Origin: PALSA-1006 sp963733265
Lineage (GTDB): Bacteria; Pseudomonadota; Gammaproteobacteria; Burkholderiales; Gallionellaceae
Length of the DNA stretch: 64,000 nucleotides
Direction: 5' to 3'
Assembly (NCBI GenBank): GCA_963733265.1
Contig: CAVTCF010000003.1
Location: 186,001 to 250,000, forward strand
This document shows, piece by piece, positions 52,289-59,493 of this stretch. A program made the translations under genes and the position numbers. Within the stretch, counting starts at the first letter, position 1, and every line of letters starts with the position of its first letter. The notes under the pieces are model-generated. The model saw only the letters and a program-made list of their open reading frames with translations, was not told the DNA's origin and did no database searches.

Positions 52289-53986
52289 TTAGCCGAAGGT
52301 AAAAGCAAATGCTTCGCCGTCGGCATCTAAAAATTCAATGCGAAATATTCTATCTTTGATCTGTTTGCTTTGCCTGATCAGTTGGTACAAGCGTTGCTCA
52401 TGAATTTCACCGTTACCTTGTGCATCGGTGTCCATGCCATGATTCTCTCCAGGCGTTTTGCCATCCAGCGTGACTTTGTAGCGTACCGGTTTGCCACTAA
52501 GAGAACCCATCACCAGATGCAAGTCACGCCCCTGAAAATGGTAACTGATCGCGCCTCCGATCTGTTTTAACGCGGCAGATTCAGGTGATATTTGCCAAGT
52601 ACCACTCAGCGCCCATTTGTCCAGCTTGAGTGCATGAGGAGCTGTGTAGCGGGCAGGCTGGTCGTGAACGACAGTTTCGGGAGAGGTCAGATTTTCCTGG
52701 CGGGAATATCCCAAATAGGTTTCCGGTGATTTATGAATTTGAGCGGCTGCGGCGGTGGCACCTGTGCCTGCGACATGAACGAGTTCATTGTTAAGGGCCA
52801 GATCCTGATGTGCTTCTTTGAGCAGGGTCTGGATCATCTGTTCTGTTTCTTCATAGGCACCTTCACCAAAATGCTCATGACGGATGCGGCCTTGTGCGTC
52901 TATCAAATAATGCGCAGGCCAATATTGATTCTGAAATGCATTCCAAATGGCATATTGATTATCCAGAGCCACAGGGTAATTGATGCCAAGTTCGCGTACG
53001 GCTTTTTCCACATTGACAGCATCTTTTTCAAAGGCGAACTCGGGTGCGTGTACACCAATAACGACCAAACCTTGAGCGCGATATTTTTCATCCCATGCCT
53101 TCAAATAGGGCAGGGTGCGTAAACAATTGATGCAGGAATAGGTCCAAAAATCCACCAGTACTACCTTGCCGCGCAACAACTCGTCGGTCTGCGCTGGCGC
53201 GTTGATCCACTTTGTCACACCGTTTAACGGTGGCGCTTTGCCAATACCGACAACCGCTGTTGCATCGGAGCGTTGTGCCAGTTTATCAATCAATTTCTGT
53301 TCGGTTCCTGTCGTATTAATAATTGAAAATTTCGACAGAAATCGGGTATCCCAACCCAGGGAGATGATTACGACACCAGCAACCACGGCGATGCCTAACG
53401 CTCTGCGTATCCACTCTTCCGCGCCCAGACTGCGTTTCATCAGGTTAAATACTCGCCCGCCGGCAAGTAAGGCAACTGCCAACGAAGTTGCCGCGCCGGC
53501 CGCGAATACCAGCAGCAACAGGGCACTATAAAGATTTGCACCATTGAGCGCGGCACCCGCCAAAACCAGGCCCAAAATTGGACCGGCACAGGGAGCCCAT
53601 AAAAAGCCGACTGCAACACCCAACAGCAGCGAACCTTGCAAACTGGGTGTTTTATCGGCACGCTGTTGCAGATGCCCGCCCAAGGCGACAAAAGGGCGCA
53701 TCAGGCGATCCGCCAAGGATGGAAAGATCAGCGCCACACCCAGCAACAATAGCAGCGCCAGTGCCGCATAGCGGCCATATTGGTTTACTTCGACCAGCCA
53801 TGCTCCGCCGACTGCGGCAAAGCTGGCCAATAGCGTGAAGGTGGCAGCCATGCCCAGCAGGATAGGCAAACCGGAGCGACGGAACGATTGCTCCGAGCGC
53901 GCAAAAATGAATGGCAATACCGGTAGTACGCAAGGACTAAATATGGTGAGTACACCACCGAGATAGGCCAGTAAAAATATCAGCAT
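52289..53986 (-). CDS. DipZ-like fusion of CcdA membrane domain and thioredoxin/TlpA
   Basis: 565 residues. N-terminal CcdA domain with six spans to about residue 215; its cysteines Cys19 (FSPCVLP) and Cys133 (WAPCAGP) relay electrons. Thioredoxin-like domain about 262-400 with the active site FWTYSCINCLRTLP (Cys285, Cys288) and cis-Pro region. The C-terminal 160 residues are a carbohydrate-binding-like beta domain of DipZ (GRDLHLVMGSLSGKPVRY). It would bring cytosolic thiols to the periplasm and reduce MsrA or MsrB. Named by similarity to mycobacterial DipZ and DsbD. It forms an operon with msrA. Confidence 0.9.
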   Translation of the reverse strand: MLIFLLAYLGGVLTIFSPCVLPVLPFIFARSEQSFRRSGLPILLGMAATFTLLASFAAVGGAWLVEVNQYGRYAALALLLLLGVALIFPSLADRLMRPFVALGGHLQQRADKTPSLQGSLLLGVAVGFLWAPCAGPILGLVLAGAALNGANLYSALLLLVFAAGAATSLAVALLAGGRVFNLMKRSLGAEEWIRRALGIAVVAGVVIISLGWDTRFLSKFSIINTTGTEQKLIDKLAQRSDATAVVGIGKAPPLNGVTKWINAPAQTDELLRGKVVLVDFWTYSCINCLRTLPYLKAWDEKYRAQGLVVIGVHAPEFAFEKDAVNVEKAVRELGINYPVALDNQYAIWNAFQNQYWPAHYLIDAQGRIRHEHFGEGAYEETEQMIQTLLKEAHQDLALNNELVHVAGTGATAAAAQIHKSPETYLGYSRQENLTSPETVVHDQPARYTAPHALKLDKWALSGTWQISPESAALKQIGGAISYHFQGRDLHLVMGSLSGKPVRYKVTLDGKTPGENHGMDTDAQGNGEIHEQRLYQLIRQSKQIKDRIFRIEFLDADGEAFAFTFG

Positions 53987-54007
53987 TATTCTTGTTCCTG
54001 GATTGGG

Positions 54008-54547
54008 TTATTTATTTTTCGCTATAAAACGTAACGCGACCGTATTCATGCAGTAGCGCAATCCGGTTGGTTTCGGGCCGTCATCAAATACGTGGCCAAG
54101 GTGCGCATCACATAGCGCGCATTGCACTTCAGTGCGCGTCATACCTAACGTGCGGTCTGAAATTTCATGTACGTTTTCGGCGGCTATAGGCTGCCAGAAA
54201 CTTGGCCAACCCGTACCGGAATCAAACTTGGTGCTTGCGTCAAACAGCGCATTGTCGCAACAAACACAACGATATAAACCCGGTGCATGCTTATCGTAAC
54301 CGGGCTGTGAAAACGGATGCTCGGTCCCCTGTGCGCGGGTTACCTCATAGGCTAGAGGGGAAAGCACCTTGCGCCATTCTGCATCTTTGCGCACCTTGGT
54401 TAAGGTCACGCGTCCCAACGGTTTTCCGTCATCGGAAAACTGTATGATATTGGCTGTGTCGCCGCCCGATGTATCGGCGGCAAAAGAACGCGATGCCAAT
54501 AGTGCTGCCGCACCGGTTAAGCCAAATAAAAATTGTCTGCGTTGCAT
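54008..54547 (-). CDS. msrB: Tat-exported methionine sulfoxide reductase B
   Basis: 179 residues. The N-terminus MQRRQFLFGLTGAAALLA is a Tat signal (twin-arginine) leading to the periplasm. The catalytic domain has zinc ligands Cys94, Cys97 (CVCC) and Cys143, Cys146 (CALC) and the active-site Cys166 (LRYCMN), with GTGWPSFW. It reduces Met-R-oxides, complementing MsrA. It is upstream of the DipZ-like gene in the same direction, 21 bases apart, making an msrB-dipZ-msrA operon, divergent to the sigma-factor gene. Confidence 0.95.
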   Translation of the reverse strand: MQRRQFLFGLTGAAALLASRSFAADTSGGDTANIIQFSDDGKPLGRVTLTKVRKDAEWRKVLSPLAYEVTRAQGTEHPFSQPGYDKHAPGLYRCVCCDNALFDASTKFDSGTGWPSFWQPIAAENVHEISDRTLGMTRTEVQCALCDAHLGHVFDDGPKPTGLRYCMNTVALRFIAKNK

Positions 54548-54563
54548 AATGGTCTCCTTATCG

Positions 54564-54587
54564 CGGGGTGCATAAAATGCATCCTAC
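54564..54587. repeat. Short relative of the palindromic dispersed repeat
   Basis: CGGGGTGCATAAAATGCATCCTAC is a near-perfect hairpin (GGTGCAT with ATGCATCC) and shares CATAAAATG and the CCTAC end with the right half of the repeat at 40852-40933. It lies in the divergent gap between msrB and the sigma-factor gene. Confidence 0.5.
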
Positions 54588-54674
54588 ATTACAACTGTTT
54601 TTTTAAGTATGATTCAGGTATCTGAACATGAATTCGAATCTTCCCGATAAATAGTTACAAAAAACTTTGAGGCT

Positions 54675-55217
54675 TTGTTGATAGATCAGAACGACGATTA
54701 TGCTTTGCTAATGCGACAGTCTCAAAATGGGGACCAGCGCGCCTATGCAATTTTGTTACAAAAGACTTTAAGTTTGTTGCGCCCATTTTTGACGAAGCGC
54801 TTAAGTTTTAACAATGAAGTAGATGACTTATTGCAGGAAATTCTCATCTCTATTCATAAAGCCCGCCATACCTACGATGGCAATCGTCCATATAAACCTT
54901 GGGTCTATGCCATCGCCAACTTCCGCTTGCAGGATTTTTTGCGCGTTCATTATGCCGATCAACTGCGCCATGCTGTTGATTTTGATGACTTGGAAGAAAT
55001 TTTACCGGAAGTTGTAACCGAATCCGGCTTAAGTTACGAATCTATAAGCGCGGAGGTGCAAAATCTTCCCGAGAAGCAGGCGACCATTCTGCAATTGATG
55101 CATCAGGAGGGGTATACCTCCAAAGAGGTGGCAGAGAAGATGGGAATGACTGAGTCGGCAGTTAAGGTCTCCGCTCATCGGGCCTACAAAGTGCTGAGAA
55201 AGAAGTTGGAAAAATAA
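54675..55217 (+). CDS. ECF RNA polymerase sigma factor (SigF-like)
   Basis: 180 residues from a TTG at 54675 or 54678 (the first ATG lies too far inside region 2), with GAGG just ahead. Region 2 (about 20-85: LRPFLTKRLSFNNEVDDLLQ, YKPWVYAIANFRLQDFLR) and region 4 (about 120-175: GYTSKEVAEKMGMTESAVKV, SAHRAYKVLRKKL) are present, no extension. The partner encoded downstream is a DUF1109 protein, as in the Caulobacter SigF-NrsF pair, whose regulon includes msrA and bufferin genes. Both types of gene surround it here, so it is the likely controller of this block; no shared promoter motif was seen by eye. Confidence 0.9.
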   Translation: MLIDQNDDYALLMRQSQNGDQRAYAILLQKTLSLLRPFLTKRLSFNNEVDDLLQEILISIHKARHTYDGNRPYKPWVYAIANFRLQDFLRVHYADQLRHAVDFDDLEEILPEVVTESGLSYESISAEVQNLPEKQATILQLMHQEGYTSKEVAEKMGMTESAVKVSAHRAYKVLRKKLEK

Positions 55218-55852
55218 TGGAAAATATCGACGATCTAGTTGCAAGACTCGCACAGGATGCTAGCGTGGTTAAGCCGGCGGCGAATCCGTTTGTGTTGAGT
55301 TTGAAATTGACCGGCGCTGCTGTAATCTATCTGGCGATATCATTCTCATTTTCGGGCCTGCGCCCGGACTGGCTGGAACAGCTTCATCGTTTCTCGTTCG
55401 TCGCCGAAATTATTACGTTGACCGGAATTTTCTTTTTCACTTCGCTTAGTGTTGCGTTGCTTGGGTTCCCAGACCAGTACCAGAAACGTAAATTGGCCAT
55501 GGCACCAATTTGGATATTCGTCTTGTTTTTGATCGTTATATTTTTCGCCGCTCAGGCTGACAACCCGCCTGCGCCGCTGCCACTACATAGCTTCCAGTGT
55601 ACGCTGAGCATAACCCTGATGGCGGTGCTTCCTGCGGTGTGGACGTTCTATTTCTTGCGCCGGTATGCCAGCACGCACTATCGGTTGGCGGGCATTTTTG
55701 CAACTCTTTCCGCTTTCAGTGTGGGCGCATTGTGGCTCAGGTTTTATGAAGCAACAGATTCTATTAGCCATGTTGTCGAGTGGCATTATCTGCCCATGCT
55801 GGCTGTCAGCTTCGTCGGTTACTGGCTTGGGAAACGGCTGTTAAATTGGTAA
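55217..55852 (+). CDS. nrsF: NrsF-like anti-sigma factor (DUF1109)
   Basis: 211 residues with six predicted spans (from about 24). The region has two cysteines, one in FQCTLSITLM, the type that senses oxidants or metals in NrsF. It is translationally coupled to the sigma gene (TAATG) and would hold it at the inner membrane until stress releases it. The family is recognised by the position, length and six-span plan. Downstream there is a 500-base region before the flagellin. Confidence 0.85.
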   Translation: MENIDDLVARLAQDASVVKPAANPFVLSLKLTGAAVIYLAISFSFSGLRPDWLEQLHRFSFVAEIITLTGIFFFTSLSVALLGFPDQYQKRKLAMAPIWIFVLFLIVIFFAAQADNPPAPLPLHSFQCTLSITLMAVLPAVWTFYFLRRYASTHYRLAGIFATLSAFSVGALWLRFYEATDSISHVVEWHYLPMLAVSFVGYWLGKRLLNW

Positions 55853-55919
55853 GAGCAGGGGCGCTCTTCTATTTAATATGGTCACTCGTAACCGGAAAAC
55901 TTTTGCTTAGTTGTAACTA

Positions 55920-56129
55920 TTACGCTGTTCGTGCATTAGTTGATCGGCACTCAGAAGCAGAGTTGTCTAAGAATTCTGCCACGCTATTTATTGCGCGAAA
56001 TTGAGACTGACAATAAGCCAGCCGGCTTTGAAGATCAGCCGTGCGAAGCCCTAATTTTTTGAGTTTTTCTATATTATGTGAAAGCGTAACAATTTCAAAC
56101 TCTAATTCTAATTCTGGCAATTTGCACAT
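55920..56129 (-). CDS. Possible small protein, unknown
   Basis: 69 residues, charged and helical (LELEFEIVTLSHNIEKLKKL). AGGAC lies nine bases before the ATG at 56129. It is opposite to the flanking genes, in a stretch of about 500 bases otherwise empty. Weak but plausible; could be chance. Confidence 0.3.
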   Translation of the reverse strand: MCKLPELELEFEIVTLSHNIEKLKKLGLRTADLQSRLAYCQSQFRAINSVAEFLDNSASECRSTNARTA

Positions 56130-56194
56130 ACATATAGTGTCCTAAAAATAGACTTTTCCAGTGATTACTAACATCTTACTAAATTCCTTACTTG

Positions 56195-56233
56195 AAAAGT
56201 ACTAGATATTCCTCCTGTTTATCTAGTACTTTT
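56195..56233. promoter_or_regulatory. Perfect 14-bp inverted repeat in the flagellin leader region
   Basis: AAAAGTACTAGATA (56195-56208) and TATCTAGTACTTTT (56220-56233) are exactly complementary with an 11-base loop. It lies 121 bases before the flagellin start. Ending in T4 on both strands, it may be a two-way terminator or an mRNA-leader stem. An intrinsic terminator with such an AT-rich stem would be weak. Confidence 0.55.
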
Positions 56234-56353
56234 GTCCCGAATTGAGCCACTTTTCTCCCTCTTTTTTCAGCGCTTGCCCGGAGCGCTTGTTTTAAGATTC
56301 CACCAGACATGGACTGGTTTGGCGCTTGGATCTCAGTCCGTCGGGAGAAAAAA

Positions 56354-57163
56354 ATGCCTTCGTTCATCAATACCAATATTGATGCTTTAAGCACACAACG
56401 TAATTTAAATACCTCACAAGGATCGCTAAATACGTCGATTCAGCGCTTGTCTTCCGGTTTGCGGGTGAACAGTTCAAAAGACGATGCATCGGGATTGGCG
56501 ATTGCTTCACGCATGGAGAGTCAGATACGCGGTGCGAATCAGGCGATTCGAAATGCCAATGACGGCATTTCTCTTGCCCAGACAGCGGAAGGTGCATTGG
56601 GCAATATCCAACGAAATCTCGCACGCATGCGCGAATTGGCCGTGCAGGGCGCTAACGCGACTTCAAGTTCGGATATCCCGGCTATTGATGGAGAGTTTAC
56701 GCAGCTTTATGCTGAAAACGCGCGCGTGATAGAAGCTACCGTTTTTAATAATATCCCGTTACTTTCCAAACCGGTAAATCAAGTTTTCCAGATCGGGGCG
56801 AACAGCACACCCGGCGTGGACGAACTTACTATTTCAACACCGACAATGATGCCAACCTCCGTGTCGCTGGGGGTCAATTCGACAACTGCAAGAGCCGAGA
56901 TTGCCAAACTGGATGCGGATATTGCTGCGACAACTTCTTTGCGCACAGTTTTTGGTGCAGCCCAGAGTCGTTTTGAAACGGCGATTGCCAATTTACAAAT
57001 TTCGTCAGAGAACCATTCTGCTTCCCGTAGTCGCATCATGGACACGGACTATGCAGCGGAAACATCTACACTGACACGAGCGCAAATTCTGCAACAGGCA
57101 GGCATGGCAATGGCGACACAAGCTAATCAGTCACCCCATACGGTGCTGACGTTGTTGCGTTGA
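56354..57163 (+). CDS. fliC: Flagellin
   Basis: 269 residues from the ATG at 56354 with GGGAG six bases ahead; it begins PSFINTNIDALSTQRNLNTS, the conserved D0 helix. The N-terminal D1 (RLSSGLRVNSSKDDASGLAI, ANDGISLAQTAEGAL) and C-terminal D1/D0 (SRSRIMDTDYAAETSTLTRA, QILQQAGMAMATQANQSPHT) are intact, but the variable centre is very short, so it has no large D2/D3. It is exported by the flagellar type III system. No other flagellar genes are within the window, so it is an orphan copy. No clear sigma-28 promoter was seen. Confidence 0.95.
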   Translation: MPSFINTNIDALSTQRNLNTSQGSLNTSIQRLSSGLRVNSSKDDASGLAIASRMESQIRGANQAIRNANDGISLAQTAEGALGNIQRNLARMRELAVQGANATSSSDIPAIDGEFTQLYAENARVIEATVFNNIPLLSKPVNQVFQIGANSTPGVDELTISTPTMMPTSVSLGVNSTTARAEIAKLDADIAATTSLRTVFGAAQSRFETAIANLQISSENHSASRSRIMDTDYAAETSTLTRAQILQQAGMAMATQANQSPHTVLTLLR

Positions 57164-57286
57164 GACATATTGCATCAGGAGAAATTAGGCTGAAAAACCA
57201 TCGCTTATTTCCGCTTTAATTTCATAAATCCGGGCATAGACTAATTTCCACGATCCTGAAATCCCTGACGAAATCGGAGGTGTGCC

Positions 57287-57394
57287 ATGGAAAAAATTAT
57301 TTTGATTATCGGTGTTGCCGCGATCATTTTATCCGATCCAACGCAAATATTTGTGAAGCTCGATCAGGAAATTTTGCTGCGGCTCTTTAATTAG
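57287..57394 (+). CDS. 35-residue hydrophobic peptide, likely membrane
   Basis: Starts at the ATG at 57287 with GGAGG six bases upstream, an ideal ribosome site, and ends with TAG at 57394. One hydrophobic helix (KIILIIGVAAIIL) is followed by a short charged amphipathic tail with Lys, Asp, Glu and Arg. Too short for standard gene calling; no homologue recalled. It lies between the flagellin and ygjP genes. Confidence 0.5.
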   Translation: MEKIILIIGVAAIILSDPTQIFVKLDQEILLRLFN

Positions 57395-57415
57395 CCGGTG
57401 AAGTATTCGCCGCAA

Positions 57416-58156
57416 TCATTCGCTGATTCCATAACTGCGCAATTCAGCCCGGTTTTTTGCGTAGTCAGGGCAGACACTTTCAACGACGCGCCAGAAAGCG
57501 GCGGAGTGGTTCATTTCGACAAGGTGGGCCAACTCATGCACGACGACGTAATCAATCAAGTGCAGGGGCATTCTGACCAACTGCCAATTGAGACGCACGA
57601 TTCCACGCGAGTTGCAGCTTCCCCATTGGGTGCGGGCCGACGAGAGTATGATTTGTTTGGGTGCCACCGCCATGAGCGGTGCATAGTGCGCTACACATTC
57701 CTGAAACACGCGCTCTGCTTCAAGCCGATACCAGTGCGTAACGACTTTCCCGATTTTAATTTCATCGGTTATATCCTTGGTGTAAATAAGTAGTTGTTCG
57801 CCCCGCAGTTGAGGAGGGGAGTTGAACAGGCTGGGTATGATGCGCAGAGTAAATGTTTCGCCTCGAAAGGGGAGTTTTTCTCCGTCAACCCATTGGGGTG
57901 CAACATTCTTTTTTGTTTTCCAACTGCCGAGCTTTTCGACAACCCAGTCCGCTTTTTCATTCAGCACACTGAGTAGCCACTTTTCAGAGGCACGCAGCGG
58001 CATGCTAACAGTAAGGCCGTGATCGTCGATGCGCAAACCAATGCTGCGACGTTTGTTGCTGCGTTTGAGGGTGTAGGTGACCGGTGTTCCGGCAAGGTGA
58101 ATGCTGCGCTGCTCAATAGCCGGAGGGGTAATAGTGCGGCGCAACTTTTCCAGCAT
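57416..58156 (-). CDS. ygjP: YgjP-type metallopeptidase-like protein (DUF45, WLM/SprT-like)
   Basis: 246 residues. The C-terminal half carries VVHELAHLVEMNHSAAFW, an HExxH zinc motif with a third His six residues on, and KQIILSSARTQWGSCNSRGI, the block typical of DUF45 proteins. It is a putative zinc-dependent peptidase with no known substrate. Its start overlaps the plsC stop by one base (TAATG), and the order with plsC and gmhB is common in betaproteobacteria. Confidence 0.9.
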   Translation of the reverse strand: MLEKLRRTITPPAIEQRSIHLAGTPVTYTLKRSNKRRSIGLRIDDHGLTVSMPLRASEKWLLSVLNEKADWVVEKLGSWKTKKNVAPQWVDGEKLPFRGETFTLRIIPSLFNSPPQLRGEQLLIYTKDITDEIKIGKVVTHWYRLEAERVFQECVAHYAPLMAVAPKQIILSSARTQWGSCNSRGIVRLNWQLVRMPLHLIDYVVVHELAHLVEMNHSAAFWRVVESVCPDYAKNRAELRSYGISE

Positions 58157-58860
58157 TACTTCAACCGTTCCATTTCGGCTTCAATCCAATTCTCTACCTG
58201 CCTGTTTATCTCGTCGGCTTTGAGACCTTTCGGATTGATAGGTTTCCCGATACTCATAATCACGGTGCCGGGATATTTTAGAAAAGAATTGCGCCCCCAA
58301 AACTTACCGGCATTGTGCGCAACAGGAACGACCGGCGCACCGCTGGACTCACCCAGCAAGGCGCCACCGATTTTGTATTTGCCGTGCACTCCATAAGGCA
58401 TGCGTGTGCCTTCGGGGAAAATCACCACGCAAAAACCGTCTTGGAGCCGTTGCTTGCCTTGATGCAACAGTTGTTTCATTGCCTGGGAGCCTTTCCCCCG
58501 GTTGATAGCGATGGGGCTGGTTAACGCCAGTCCCCAGCCAAAAAAGGGCAAAAATAATAGCTCGCGTTTAAGTACCCAAACCTGGGGCGGAAACACTGTC
58601 TGCAAGGCAAAGGTTTCCCAGGCTGATTGATGCTTGCTTAAAACGATACAGGGCTGTTGCGGAATATTTTCAGCGCCGCGAACTTCAATGCGAATGCCGC
58701 AGATTACGCGCAACAGCCACATCATGCTGTAAGCCAGGCCGGATATGATGCGGTAGCGAGTGTGCGCGCTGAACGGAAAAGTGAACAGCGAAAATGTCGC
58801 GTAGATCGGTGTCCAAATCAATTGCAAAATTAGAAAAAGCAGCGAACGGATAAAGATCAT
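58156..58860 (-). CDS. plsC: 1-acyl-sn-glycerol-3-phosphate acyltransferase
   Basis: 234 residues from the ATG at 58860, one base past the gmhB stop; a longer in-frame extension lies inside gmhB and is rejected. A membrane anchor (about 5-30) precedes the PlsC domain with SKHQSAWETF (His77 and Glu82, an HX4E variant of HX4D), FPEGTRMP and VPVAHNAG. It adds the second acyl chain to make phosphatidic acid. Confidence 0.95.
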   Translation of the reverse strand: MIFIRSLLFLILQLIWTPIYATFSLFTFPFSAHTRYRIISGLAYSMMWLLRVICGIRIEVRGAENIPQQPCIVLSKHQSAWETFALQTVFPPQVWVLKRELLFLPFFGWGLALTSPIAINRGKGSQAMKQLLHQGKQRLQDGFCVVIFPEGTRMPYGVHGKYKIGGALLGESSGAPVVPVAHNAGKFWGRNSFLKYPGTVIMSIGKPINPKGLKADEINRQVENWIEAEMERLK

Positions 58861-58861
58861 G

Positions 58862-59395
58862 TCAGGAAAGTATATGTGCAGCAACGGCTGCCAAATCAGG
58901 AAAAATTTGCGTGCCAACAGGCAAGTCGCCTTTGGCTTGGGTCTTGTTTCCTTTGCCGGTGAGTACCAGGAAAGGTTGGGCGCCCAAACTCGCGGCAGCT
59001 TGTAAATCGCGCAAGGAGTCACCTACGGAGGGAACGCCCCGCAGTTCCATGTTGTAACGTTCCGCAATTTCTTCCAACATGCCGCTCCTGGGTTTGCGGC
59101 ATGCGCAATTCGATTCCGCAGTGTGAGGGCAAAAGAATACCGCATCAATGCGACCGCCATGTGATGCGCAGGCCTTATGCATCTTATCGTGTATTGCGTT
59201 CAATGTGGACATGTCAAATAATCCCCGGCCAATGCCGGATTGATTAGTGGCGACGACCACCCGATAGTCGGCTTGACTTAGTCGGGCAATCGCTTCCAGG
59301 CTACCCGGAATAGGTTTCCATTCTTCCGGATTTTTGATGAACTGGTCGGAATCAAAATTGATGACTCCGTCGCGGTCTAAGATGATTAGTTTCAT
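58862..59395 (-). CDS. gmhB: D-glycero-beta-D-manno-heptose 1,7-bisphosphate 7-phosphatase
   Basis: 177 residues, HAD fold. Motif I DRDGVIN with Asp7 and Asp9, the zinc-loop cysteines CPHTAESNCACRKP, and VGDSLRDLQAA for motif IV are all clear. It dephosphorylates heptose bisphosphate for LPS inner-core synthesis. Order glyQ-glyS-gmhB-plsC-ygjP on one strand implies a shared transcript; a 98-base gap separates it from glyS. Confidence 0.96.
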   Translation of the reverse strand: MKLIILDRDGVINFDSDQFIKNPEEWKPIPGSLEAIARLSQADYRVVVATNQSGIGRGLFDMSTLNAIHDKMHKACASHGGRIDAVFFCPHTAESNCACRKPRSGMLEEIAERYNMELRGVPSVGDSLRDLQAAASLGAQPFLVLTGKGNKTQAKGDLPVGTQIFPDLAAVAAHILS

Positions 59396-59493
59396 AACAA
59401 TTCAGTCGTTAGTAGATAGTCGTTAGACCTTAGTTAAAACAAAAAATCGCGAAGCGACAGCGCCAACTAACGCCTGGCAACTATAAATTGCAT

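Noticed and set aside
59404..59426. Direct repeat of AGTCGTTAG twice
   Set aside because: Too short and only two copies; no clear function in the gap between gmhB and glyS.
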